Below, piece by piece: positions 1 through 6,779 of a stretch of DNA of 8,812 nucleotides (the stretch's first letter is position 1; every line of letters begins with the position of its first letter). The position numbers and the translations under genes were made by a program. The notes beneath the pieces were generated by a model. It worked only from the letters and a program-made list of their open reading frames with translations, did not search any database and had not been told where the DNA came from. The DNA comes from Acidobacteriota bacterium (GTDB lineage Bacteria; Acidobacteriota; Polarisedimenticolia; Polarisedimenticolales; Polarisedimenticolaceae), in assembly GCA_011773795.1 (NCBI GenBank), contig WVWW01000281.1, positions 276-9,087 of the forward strand. The letters are read 5' to 3'.

Positions 1-348
1 GCCTGGCTGCTCGGCATCGAGGCCGGCGACACGCAAGTTGCCGGCCAGTTGCTCGGCAAGCGGTTGATCCTCACCGAGATCCCGGCCTATCGCGAGCTCG
101 GGATGCTGGCGCAACAGGGCGCGGTATCGGCGCGCTCGTTCGTCGTGCTCTCCTATGCGCTCTGTGGCTTCACCCACGTCGCCTCGATGGGCATCTTCGT
201 CGGAGGCTTCGCCGCCCTCGCGCCGGGACGCCGGGACGACCTCGCGTCCCTCGGGCCCAGGGCCCTGCTGGGAGCGGTGCTCGCCACGTTGATGACCGGG
301 GCGCTCGCGGGAATCCTGTTCCACGGGCAGGCGAGCCTGATCCGCTGA
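1..348 (+). CDS. Concentrative nucleoside transporter (NupC/CNT family), C-terminal part
   Basis: The frame is open from the left edge to a TGA at 346-348, giving the last 115 residues of a protein that starts outside the window. An internal TTG at 49 is not a credible start because homology continues upstream of it. The pattern is that of the C-terminal transport core of NupC-like cation-coupled nucleoside symporters of the inner membrane: a 'GKRLILTEIPAY' segment (family form G-KL--TEFVAY), then 'YALCGFTHVASMGIFVGG' (family form ALCGFANF-SIGI--GG), 'LAPGRRDDLASLG', and a final hydrophobic helix 'LLGAVLATLMTGALAGIL'. Family members import nucleosides using a Na+ or H+ gradient; which ion and which nucleosides cannot be told from this part. 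It ends 15 nt from the end of nadB on the opposite strand (convergent). The family call is firm; substrate specificity is unknown. Confidence 0.9.
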   Translation, partial: AWLLGIEAGDTQVAGQLLGKRLILTEIPAYRELGMLAQQGAVSARSFVVLSYALCGFTHVASMGIFVGGFAALAPGRRDDLASLGPRALLGAVLATLMTGALAGILFHGQASLIR

Positions 349-363
349 GCGGCTTCCGGCTCG

Positions 364-1938
364 TCACTCCGCGCGCCCATCCTCGCGATAGTGGCAGCCG
401 CGGCTGGCGCGGTTGCGTTGCGCGGCCCAGGCGACCAGCAACGCCGTCTGGACACTGTTGCGTAGACCGACGAGATCGTCCGTCACGCGCGCCCGGCGGT
501 AGAAGTCCTCGATGTTCATGCGCAGGTTGACCAGCTCCCGTGTCGCGCGGTTCAGGCGCTCCTCGCTGCGCACCAAGCCCACGTAGTGCCACATCAGGTT
601 GCGGATCGTCTGCATGTCGCCCTGGATCAGCGCGGGGTCGGCTTCGGTCATGAGATCGTCGTCGTGCCAGGCGGGAATCTCGTCCTCCGCCGACCTCCCG
701 CTCGCAGGCCGCTCGCGAATGTCCCGCGCGGCCCGAACGCCCCACACCAGCCCCTCGAGCAACGAAGTGCTCGCCAGACGGTTCGCCCCGTGCACGCCGG
801 TGCAGGCCGTCTCCCCGACGACGTAGAGGCCGCGCACCGAGCTGTGCGCCGACGTATCGACCAGAACGCCCCCGCAGAAGTAGTGCGCCGCGGGAACGAC
901 GGGGATCGGCTGGCGCGTGATATCCAGTCCCTGCTCTTTGCAGTGTGCATGGATGCCCGCGAAACGGTTGCGGATCGCGTCGGCGGGCAACCGCGACGCG
1001 ATGTCCAGCAGGACGTGCGGGTAGTCATGGAGCAGCATCTGGTCGTAGATCGCGCGCGAGACGACGTCACGGGAGGCCAATTCCATGCGTTCCGGCGTGT
1101 AACGTTCCATGAAGCGGTCGCCGTCGGGGGTGAGCAGCACGCCGCCCTCGCCGCGCACCGCCTCGCTGATCAGGAACTGCTGTTTCCCCGGCATGTGCAG
1201 GGCGGTGGGATGAAACTGAACGTACTCCAGGTTGGCCAACCTGACGCCGGCCCGTGCAGCCATCGCCAGGCCGTCGCCTCGGGAGCCCGGTGGGTTGGTC
1301 GTATGGAGGTAGATCCCCCCGGCGCCTCCGGTCGCGAGGATCGTGTGGTTCGCGATGAAACGGGACACCTGACCCGTCGCCGCCTCGAGGACGTAAGCTC
1401 CGTGGCAAACCAGTTCGTCGTAGACGGCCAGCGGCGACTTGGCGTGATGCGGAAACGTGATCAGGTCGACGGCCGTGTGATCGGTCAGCAGGCGCACGTT
1501 CGGCCGCTCCGCGAGCGCGCCGAGCAACGCACGCATCACCGCCTTTCCGGTCGTGTCCCCGACGTGCAGGATGCGCCGGCGCGAGTGGGCTCCTTCCAAC
1601 CCGAACGCGAGCTCACCCGCGGTGTCCCGGTCAAACCGGATGCTCAGCTCATCGGCCAGACGATGGAGCAACGTCGGGCCCTCGGTGGCGAGCAACCTGG
1701 CGGCGTCGGGTCGACTCAGTCCCGCTCCGGCGTCCAGTAAGTCTTCGACGATCGTCTCGGTCGAGTCATCGACACCGATGGAAACGATGCCGCCCTGTGC
1801 GAGGGACGAGTTGGAGTCGGCCGGTACGGCGGTGCGGGTGATCAGCGTCACCTGCCGCTCGGTGTCGCGTGCGAGCTCCAGTGCGGCCGTTGCCCCGCCG
1901 ATCCCGCAGCCGATGATGAGCACGTCTGATTGGCACAT
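364..1938 (-). CDS. nadB: L-aspartate oxidase NadB
   Basis: A 524-residue protein, close to E. coli NadB (about 540). It oxidises L-aspartate to iminoaspartate with FAD, the first step of de novo NAD synthesis; NadA and NadC, not in this window, would complete quinolinate formation and use. Seen in the sequence: an N-terminal FAD-binding GxGxxG (G10, G12, G15), 'SSLAQGGI' at 44-51, 'EGAHSRRRILH' at 115-125, 'ATGGAGGIY' at 202-210, and the substrate-site residues H243 (in QFHPTALH), R290 (in ASRDVVSRAI), H352 (in VPAAHYFCGG) and R387 (in GVHGANRLASTSLLEGL). These correspond to the E. coli active-site His, Arg, His and Arg. The C-terminal helical domain (about 430-524) ends in an Arg/Glu-rich tail. 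The ATG is well supported by GGGAGGG 5 nt upstream (1944-1950). NadB and the flavoprotein subunits of succinate dehydrogenase/fumarate reductase are related, but the tail and the 'HYFCGG' form favour NadB. In other bacteria the reduced flavin is reoxidised by O2 or fumarate. Confidence 0.97.
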   Translation of the reverse strand: MCQSDVLIIGCGIGGATAALELARDTERQVTLITRTAVPADSNSSLAQGGIVSIGVDDSTETIVEDLLDAGAGLSRPDAARLLATEGPTLLHRLADELSIRFDRDTAGELAFGLEGAHSRRRILHVGDTTGKAVMRALLGALAERPNVRLLTDHTAVDLITFPHHAKSPLAVYDELVCHGAYVLEAATGQVSRFIANHTILATGGAGGIYLHTTNPPGSRGDGLAMAARAGVRLANLEYVQFHPTALHMPGKQQFLISEAVRGEGGVLLTPDGDRFMERYTPERMELASRDVVSRAIYDQMLLHDYPHVLLDIASRLPADAIRNRFAGIHAHCKEQGLDITRQPIPVVPAAHYFCGGVLVDTSAHSSVRGLYVVGETACTGVHGANRLASTSLLEGLVWGVRAARDIRERPASGRSAEDEIPAWHDDDLMTEADPALIQGDMQTIRNLMWHYVGLVRSEERLNRATRELVNLRMNIEDFYRRARVTDDLVGLRNSVQTALLVAWAAQRNRASRGCHYREDGRAE

Positions 1939-1975
1939 TCCGGCCCTCCCGAGATCACGCTAGCGCATGGATGTT

Positions 1976-1996
1976 GTTCTTGCCGTCTGCAAGAAC
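1976..1996. promoter_or_regulatory. Perfect 8-bp inverted repeat in the nadB leader
   Basis: GTTCTTGC and GCAAGAAC are separated by 5 nt (CGTCT) and lie 38 nt upstream of the nadB ATG, in the 120-nt gap after the cytochrome gene. The symmetry and spacing fit a dimeric-repressor operator. The transcript could also form a hairpin, but no T-run follows on the minus strand, so an intrinsic terminator is unlikely. The rest of this gap (1939-2058) holds the nadB ribosome binding site, a 10-bp palindrome ATCGGCCGAT at 2028-2037 and no clear -35/-10 pair. The regulator is unknown. Confidence 0.4.
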
Positions 1997-2058
1997 CGGT
2001 ACTCCAGCCGGCCTGCGGAAATCCCTGATCGGCCGATGGGCCTCCGCCGAGCCACCCG

Positions 2059-3969
2059 TCAGCGGCGTGAGGCACGCAACCGGTCGAGCTGATACAGGGC
2101 CTCGGCCTGGAGAACGTCGCGTCCGGCCTCCCGTGCGGCGTTGAAGAGGAGCTCCCACATCTCCGGCGAGTCGGGATCCAATCGGGTCGCGGCCAGCGCC
2201 TCCTCCACCGCATCGTCCATCCGCCCCTGGGATGCGAGCGTCATCCCGAGATTGAGCCGGAACTGTGGGTTCCAGGGTTCCCGGCGGACCGCCCGACGGT
2301 ACAACTCCTCGGCCTGCTCGTAACGACCCGCGGTCCAGCGCAACCTCCCGAGCTCCGCGAGGGCGAGCCCGTGATCGGGGTTTCGCTCGAGCATGCCTTT
2401 CAGGACGAGCGACGCCTCGTCATGCCGGCCCAACGCGGCCAGGGATTGGGCCGCCGCGAATGCCGCGTCCTGATGACCGGGGTCCCGTTCCAGCGCCTGG
2501 CGAAACGCGACGAACGCCTCGGCCGGCTTTTGCCCGTGCATGAGAATCTTGCCCAGGAAGAACCACGTCTCGGCGACGCCGAAGTCCTTCTCGATCGCCT
2601 CGCGAAACGCCTCCGCCGCCCGGTCGAAGTGCCACTCCCGCACGGGCGGCGGCGAGCTCAGAGCTCGCAGGAAGTGGGCTCGACCGGTGTAGTAGGACCG
2701 CTCCCCGGCCGGATAGGTGTCGAAGACCTCGGGGAAGATCGGCTCGAGCTCGTAGCGCGTCCGGCGGTCCGGCGTCGTTGTCCGCGCGTCGCGCCGGATC
2801 CAGTGATCGGTGAAGATCGAGTGCCTGCGATCGTTGGGCTCGGCCCGCCGCATGTGGCAGGCGACGCAGTCGTCCGGAGGAGCGGTGCCGGAACGCGCCT
2901 CCGCGGTCGCGGTACAGGCCTGCAGGTCGTGGCAGATCCGGCAGTTGTCGCGGAACGACCCCGGCGGGCGTTCGTAGACCGGGATGTGCGGGTTGTGGCA
3001 CGTCAGGCACTCCAACCGACCTTCGCTCTCGAGGTAGCAGCGGCTCAGGATCATGCGATCCGCCTGCGAGACGAGGCTGTAGCTCGACACGGTCGGTTGC
3101 TCGTAACGGAACGGGACGAGAACGTCCGTGATCCGCATCCCGGGCCGGAAGTCCTGGAGCGAGCGACCGTGACGCACGACGCGGACGGTCGCGCTCGTAT
3201 CGCCGAGGTGACACTGGAAACAGACCTCGAGCCGTTGCTCGCGCGGCAGGCGGGCGGGGTTGACGATTGTCGGGTCGGCCTGCCCCGGTTCGCCCCAGGG
3301 GTCGGGCGGATCTTCCCGTGCCGCGAGATGCGCGCTCCCGGGACCGTGACAGCGCTCGCATCCGATGCCCATCGCCAGCGGCTCCCGGTAGAGGTTGCGC
3401 TCGCCGGCGACGGGCTCGACGCGACCGTTGTGACAGAAGATGCAACTCGCTGAGATCTCTCGACCGAAGTGATCGTTCTGATACTCGAAGCCGGGACAGA
3501 ACATCCAGAACTCCTCGGTCGGATCCCAGCAGATCGGGGCCTGGAAGAGCTTGCCGTCGCGCAACGTCACATAGCCGCGGCTGTGGTTGTTCGATCCGAC
3601 GACGTAGGTCAGCTCGTACTCGTCGATGGCGGTCTCGTTTCCCGCAGTATCGAGGACGAACTGGCGCTGGTAGAAGCGATCGCCACGCCGGAACATGCGA
3701 TAGGTCACCCCCGAACGCGGGTCCGTGAACTCGTTGCGATCGGTGAAGTCCTCGACCACGTTGTCCGGCCGCAGCGGGTAGAACGAGCGACCCATCCCGG
3801 TCCCGGCGAAGTTGACCGCGTTGCCCTGATGACAGTCGCGGCACGCATCGCGGCCGACGTATCCCGGCGCCGGGTCGGAGTCCGGCGAACCGACGTTCGT
3901 CTGAGTCTGACCCGCGGCGGAACAGGCGCAGAGCGCACCGAGCACCAGGCCGGCGAGGACCGGCTTCAC
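2059..3969 (-). CDS. Seven-haem c-type cytochrome lipoprotein with C-terminal TPRs
   Basis: A 636-residue protein beginning at GTG. Residues 1-16 form a signal peptide with a lipobox-like 'LCAC' (C16), so it is probably exported and lipid-anchored. Seven CxxCH haem-attachment motifs are visible at residues 43-47, 176-180, 204-208, 250-254, 321-325, 343-347 and 368-372. Additional His residues (for example H129, H214, H328, H383, H389) could serve as distal axial ligands. A conserved-looking 'RRHSIFTDHWIRR' (381-393) closes the haem domain. Residues about 440-632 contain about five TPR units, seen as repeated A-x-E-x-F/L-x-x-A-L/V-x-x-x-P helical pairs (for example EAFVAFRQALERDP and QAEELYRRAVRREP). 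Cytochromes of this kind carry electrons in the periplasm or on the outer membrane; the TPRs suggest docking to a partner. The electron donor and acceptor are unknown, and no catalytic signature of nitrite or hydroxylamine enzymes was recognised. The GTG lies 25 nt after the hemN stop with only a weak ribosome binding site, which suggests translational coupling; no other in-frame ATG or GTG lies between them. Confidence 0.93.
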   Translation of the reverse strand: MKPVLAGLVLGALCACSAAGQTQTNVGSPDSDPAPGYVGRDACRDCHQGNAVNFAGTGMGRSFYPLRPDNVVEDFTDRNEFTDPRSGVTYRMFRRGDRFYQRQFVLDTAGNETAIDEYELTYVVGSNNHSRGYVTLRDGKLFQAPICWDPTEEFWMFCPGFEYQNDHFGREISASCIFCHNGRVEPVAGERNLYREPLAMGIGCERCHGPGSAHLAAREDPPDPWGEPGQADPTIVNPARLPREQRLEVCFQCHLGDTSATVRVVRHGRSLQDFRPGMRITDVLVPFRYEQPTVSSYSLVSQADRMILSRCYLESEGRLECLTCHNPHIPVYERPPGSFRDNCRICHDLQACTATAEARSGTAPPDDCVACHMRRAEPNDRRHSIFTDHWIRRDARTTTPDRRTRYELEPIFPEVFDTYPAGERSYYTGRAHFLRALSSPPPVREWHFDRAAEAFREAIEKDFGVAETWFFLGKILMHGQKPAEAFVAFRQALERDPGHQDAAFAAAQSLAALGRHDEASLVLKGMLERNPDHGLALAELGRLRWTAGRYEQAEELYRRAVRREPWNPQFRLNLGMTLASQGRMDDAVEEALAATRLDPDSPEMWELLFNAAREAGRDVLQAEALYQLDRLRASRR

Positions 3970-3994
3970 CAGGGTCGGGCTCGACGTGCCGCCG

Positions 3995-5422
3995 TCATCC
4001 GGCGCTGGACATTCCTGCCGGAGGATCCCCGGACTGGCGTGCCCTGCGGTCGAACACGTAGCACACGTTGCGTACCAGGCTCCTCGCGGCGGGCTCGACG
4101 GTCAAACCGACGGGCGTCTCCCGGGCGATCTCCCGCGCGATCAAGCCGTCGGGGACGCGCAGCTCCCGCAACTCTTCTTTGAAGTACTCCTCGAAGCGGA
4201 TCGCATGGGCACGCTCCACCTCCTCGTAGCGCACCTCCAGATCGCACATCAGACGCTGGATCACGTGGCGCCGGATCAGGTCGTCCGCGTTGGTCCGGCA
4301 GCCCTTTTCCACCGGAAGCTCGCCGCGATCGAGCGCTCGCTCGTAGGCCGACAGTTTCTTGACGTTCTGGATCAGGCCCTGCGGCAACTCGCTGATCGAG
4401 GACACGCCGACGGCGACGAGGGTCGAGTCGCGGGACGTCGTGTAACCCATGAAATCACGGTGGACCGAGCGTTGCTTGGCCGCTTTTGCCAGCGGGTCGG
4501 TCGGAAGCGCGAAATGGTCGAGGCCGACCTCGACATACCCGGCCTCGACCAGGCGTTTCCGCGCGACCTCCTCGAGCCGACGGCGCAACCGTACGCCCGG
4601 AACGGTCGCCGGGTCGATCTTGCGCTGATTGGGTACGCGCTCCGGAAGGTGAGCATAGCCGTAGATCGCGATGCGATCGGGCCGCATTTCGACGACCGGC
4701 TCCATGGTCTGCGCGATGCGCCTCTCGGTCTGCAGCGGCAACCCGTAGACGAGATCGAGATTCACCGAGTCGAATCCCAGAGCGCGCGCGTTGCGCACCA
4801 CGCGACGCGTCGTCTCCGCCGATTGGATACGTCCGATCATCGCCTGGACCGCGGGCGCAAAGTCCTGGACACCGATCGATAAACGGTTGAACTTCAGGCG
4901 ACGCAGCATCCGCAGGTGTTCGATCGTGGTGACGCGTGGATCGGCCTCGATACTGATCTCCGCATCCTCCGTGAACTCGAAACTTCCCCGGATCGCTTGC
5001 ACTGCAAGGCGGAGCTCGGCAGGAGTGTAGTACGTGGGCGTTCCTCCACCCCAGTGCATCCGCGTGACGCACACCTTCTTTTTCAGCCGTTCGGAAACCG
5101 CGAGGACCTCGCGACCGAGCAGCTTGAGATAGGCCGAGGCGGCATCCCGGTGTTTCGTCGCGATCACGTTGCACGCACAGTAGGCGCAACGTTCGATGCA
5201 AAACGGGATGTGGACGTAGAGCGCGATCGGTCCCTCGATCCGGGCCAGCCAGTCCGCATACACCTCCGACGTGAAACCGGGGACGAAGGCGTGGGCCGTG
5301 GGGTAGGAGGTGTAGCGCGGGACGGTGCGGGCCGCCTCGTCGAGCCATCGATCTTCGACGACCTCCACGTCGCCGTTCCCGAATCCCGTCAGGATGGGCG
5401 GCGCCTTCAAGCAGGTCCTCAT
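3995..5422 (-). CDS. hemN: Oxygen-independent coproporphyrinogen III oxidase HemN
   Basis: A cytoplasmic radical-SAM enzyme of 475 residues (E. coli HemN is about 457). It decarboxylates coproporphyrinogen III to protoporphyrinogen IX without O2. Seen: 'PRYTSYPTA' at 35-43, the signature N-terminus of true HemN; 'YVHIPFC' followed by C75-x3-C79-x2-C82-x-C84, the [4Fe-4S] cluster motif with the extra HemN cysteine; 'HWGGGTPTY' near 123-131; 'RLSIGVQDF' near 180; 'LVYGLP'; and 'HRDFMGYTT...VGVSSIS' near 325-348, the part of the family that binds the second SAM. The C-terminal HemN domain (about 370-460) is present. These features separate it from HemW, which lacks the PRYTSYPT segment and has a different cysteine context. 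The start is uncertain. The ATG at 5422 has no good ribosome binding site and its first 18 residues look unlike the family. An in-frame GTG at 5368 would give 457 residues with GGGA 8 nt upstream. Next to a seven-haem cytochrome, its role in supplying haem is plausible. Confidence 0.95.
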   Translation of the reverse strand: MRTCLKAPPILTGFGNGDVEVVEDRWLDEAARTVPRYTSYPTAHAFVPGFTSEVYADWLARIEGPIALYVHIPFCIERCAYCACNVIATKHRDAASAYLKLLGREVLAVSERLKKKVCVTRMHWGGGTPTYYTPAELRLAVQAIRGSFEFTEDAEISIEADPRVTTIEHLRMLRRLKFNRLSIGVQDFAPAVQAMIGRIQSAETTRRVVRNARALGFDSVNLDLVYGLPLQTERRIAQTMEPVVEMRPDRIAIYGYAHLPERVPNQRKIDPATVPGVRLRRRLEEVARKRLVEAGYVEVGLDHFALPTDPLAKAAKQRSVHRDFMGYTTSRDSTLVAVGVSSISELPQGLIQNVKKLSAYERALDRGELPVEKGCRTNADDLIRRHVIQRLMCDLEVRYEEVERAHAIRFEEYFKEELRELRVPDGLIAREIARETPVGLTVEPAARSLVRNVCYVFDRRARQSGDPPAGMSSAG

Positions 5423-5472
5423 ACGCCCAACGTACCCGAGCGTGACCGCGGGGCCTATGGTGACTTCCCGTC

Positions 5473-5494
5473 TGGGGGATTCGGAAATCCCCTA
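5473..5494. repeat. Inverted repeat (stem-loop) between glgC and hemN
   Basis: GGGGATT (5475-5481) and AATCCCC (5486-5492) form a perfect 7-bp inverted repeat around a 4-nt loop. It can be extended by one G-T and one T-A pair to 5473-5494. It lies 10 nt beyond the glgC stop and 50 nt upstream of the annotated hemN ATG. It could fold as a stem-loop at the 3' end of the glgC message, but no T-run follows on the minus strand, so a classical terminator is not supported; an operator or an RNA-stability hairpin is equally possible. No convincing hemN promoter was seen in 5423-5503. Confidence 0.4.
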
Positions 5495-5503
5495 TGTGGA
5501 GAC

Positions 5504-6778
5504 CTAGATCGTCGTGCCGTCGGGGATCGAGGCGTTCTTGGGCACCACGACGATGCCGTCGCGGATGACCCAGACCGCCCCGTCGGCCTCCTTCACGTCG
5601 TCCTTGTTGACGATCCGCACGTTGCGGCCGATGCGGGCGTTGAGGTCGATGATGGCGTCCTGGATCAGCGACCCCTCCCCGATCCCGATGGGCGGTCCCC
5701 CGGGAACCACCGGCGGCGGATCCTCCTCGGCCCCCATGATCAGCGTCCGGCGCACGGTGGCCTTGTTCATCGTCGTGCGGATCCCGATCACCGATTGTTC
5801 GATCGTCGATTCCAGTATCGTCGCCCCACCGGCGAGCAACGTGTCGTTGAACCGGCAACCCCTCAGCTGAGAACCCGGCAGGTAACGCGGGTGCGTGTAA
5901 AACGGCCACTCCTGGTCGTACCAGTCGAACGGCGGCTCGGGGAGCACCATGTCCATGTGCGCGTCGTAGAACGCGCGGATCGTCCCGATGTCGCGCCAGT
6001 AGCCGTCGAACAGATGAGCTTGGACCCGTGACTTGCCGACCGCCGCCGGGATGACGTCGTTGCCGAAATCGACGAGGTCGTTGTCCAGGCAGTCCACGAG
6101 CACCTGCTTATTGAACAGGTAGATCCCCATCGATGCGAGGTACGGGCGGTCGGCGCCGACGCCGCGCGCGGCGAGCAACTCCGGGGCAACGGTCATCCCC
6201 TCCCGCGCCTCCGGGGTTCGGGGCTTCTCTCGGAACTCGAGGACTTCACCCTTATCGTCGACGCGCACGGCACCGAATCCTGCGATCTCCTGCTCCGAAC
6301 AGGGCAAGACCGAAAGCGTCACGTCGGCGTCGGCCTCCAGGTGGTCCCGCAGCATGGCCCGGTAATCCATCCGGTACATGTGATCGCCGGCGAGGATCAG
6401 CACGAGATCGCCGTCGAGGCCGCACAAGGTGCCGAGGTTTCGGCGCACGGCATCGGCCGTGCCCTGGAACCAGCCGTCGTGCACCGGTGTCTGCTGCGCC
6501 GCGAGCAGCCGCACGAAGCCGCGGGAGAAGATGTCGAACTTGTAAGTCTGGTTGAGATGACGGTGCAACGAATTGGAGTTGAACTGGGTCAGCACGAGCA
6601 TCCGCTCCATCCCGGAGTGGATCGCGTTGCTGATCGGGATGTCGATCAGCCGGTACTTGCCGGCGATCGGCACGGCGGGCTTGGCGCGCATGCGCGTCAA
6701 CGGGTCGAGCCGCGATCCGCGTCCCCCGCCGAGAATCGCGACAATCACGTCGCGCGCCCTGTCGTTCCAGTCCGCCAC
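5504..6778 (-). CDS. glgC: Glucose-1-phosphate adenylyltransferase (ADP-glucose pyrophosphorylase) GlgC
   Basis: A 424-residue protein, near the usual 420-430. It makes ADP-glucose from ATP and glucose-1-phosphate, the committed and usually allosterically controlled step of bacterial glycogen synthesis, in the cytoplasm. Seen: nucleotide-binding 'GGGRGSRLDPLT' (17-28) and 'RAKPAVP' (31-37); 'GTADAVR' (106-112); 'LAGDHMYRMDY' (129-139), whose D132 matches the catalytic Asp; 'EKP' (184-186), whose Lys contacts glucose-1-phosphate in homologues; 'ASMGIYLF' (215-222); 'DFGNDVIP' (237-244); and 'YWRDIGT' (260-266). Residues from about 300 form the left-handed beta-helix domain, ending 'GIVVVPKNASIPDGTTI'. 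Translation starts at GTG, 1 nt after the stop of the upstream archaemetzincin homologue, with GAGGA inside that gene's last codons; the pair is probably translationally coupled. No other glycogen gene is present here. Confidence 0.97.
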   Translation of the reverse strand: MADWNDRARDVIVAILGGGRGSRLDPLTRMRAKPAVPIAGKYRLIDIPISNAIHSGMERMLVLTQFNSNSLHRHLNQTYKFDIFSRGFVRLLAAQQTPVHDGWFQGTADAVRRNLGTLCGLDGDLVLILAGDHMYRMDYRAMLRDHLEADADVTLSVLPCSEQEIAGFGAVRVDDKGEVLEFREKPRTPEAREGMTVAPELLAARGVGADRPYLASMGIYLFNKQVLVDCLDNDLVDFGNDVIPAAVGKSRVQAHLFDGYWRDIGTIRAFYDAHMDMVLPEPPFDWYDQEWPFYTHPRYLPGSQLRGCRFNDTLLAGGATILESTIEQSVIGIRTTMNKATVRRTLIMGAEEDPPPVVPGGPPIGIGEGSLIQDAIIDLNARIGRNVRIVNKDDVKEADGAVWVIRDGIVVVPKNASIPDGTTI

Positions 6779-6779
6779 G

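Noticed and set aside
347..362. Possible terminator hairpin between the convergent transporter and nadB genes (GAGC...GCTC)
   Set aside because: The stem is short, needs a bulge, overlaps a stop codon and has no T-run on either strand.
586..1740. Long plus-strand open frame of 384 codons across nadB
   Set aside because: It lies wholly opposite nadB, is rich in Arg, Gly and Val as expected for the antisense of a GC-rich gene, and shows no recognisable motif.
2028..2037. Palindrome ATCGGCCGAT in the nadB leader
   Set aside because: It is a 10-bp GC-rich palindrome that does not extend, in DNA where such words are common; it was not given its own feature.
2371..3844. Long open frames on both strands (2371-3453 plus, 2420-3844 minus) across the cytochrome gene
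   Set aside because: They are shadows of the 636-residue frame with seven CxxCH motifs; their translations are Arg/Pro-rich and lack domain features.
4455..5909. 484-codon minus-strand open frame spanning the hemN-glgC junction
   Set aside because: It overlaps two well-supported genes in another frame, and its Arg/Gly/His-rich translation is typical of an out-of-frame reading of GC-rich DNA.
4916..6031. 371-codon plus-strand open frame across the hemN-glgC boundary
   Set aside because: It is antisense to HemN and GlgC, whose motifs are complete, and has no start signal or domain of its own.
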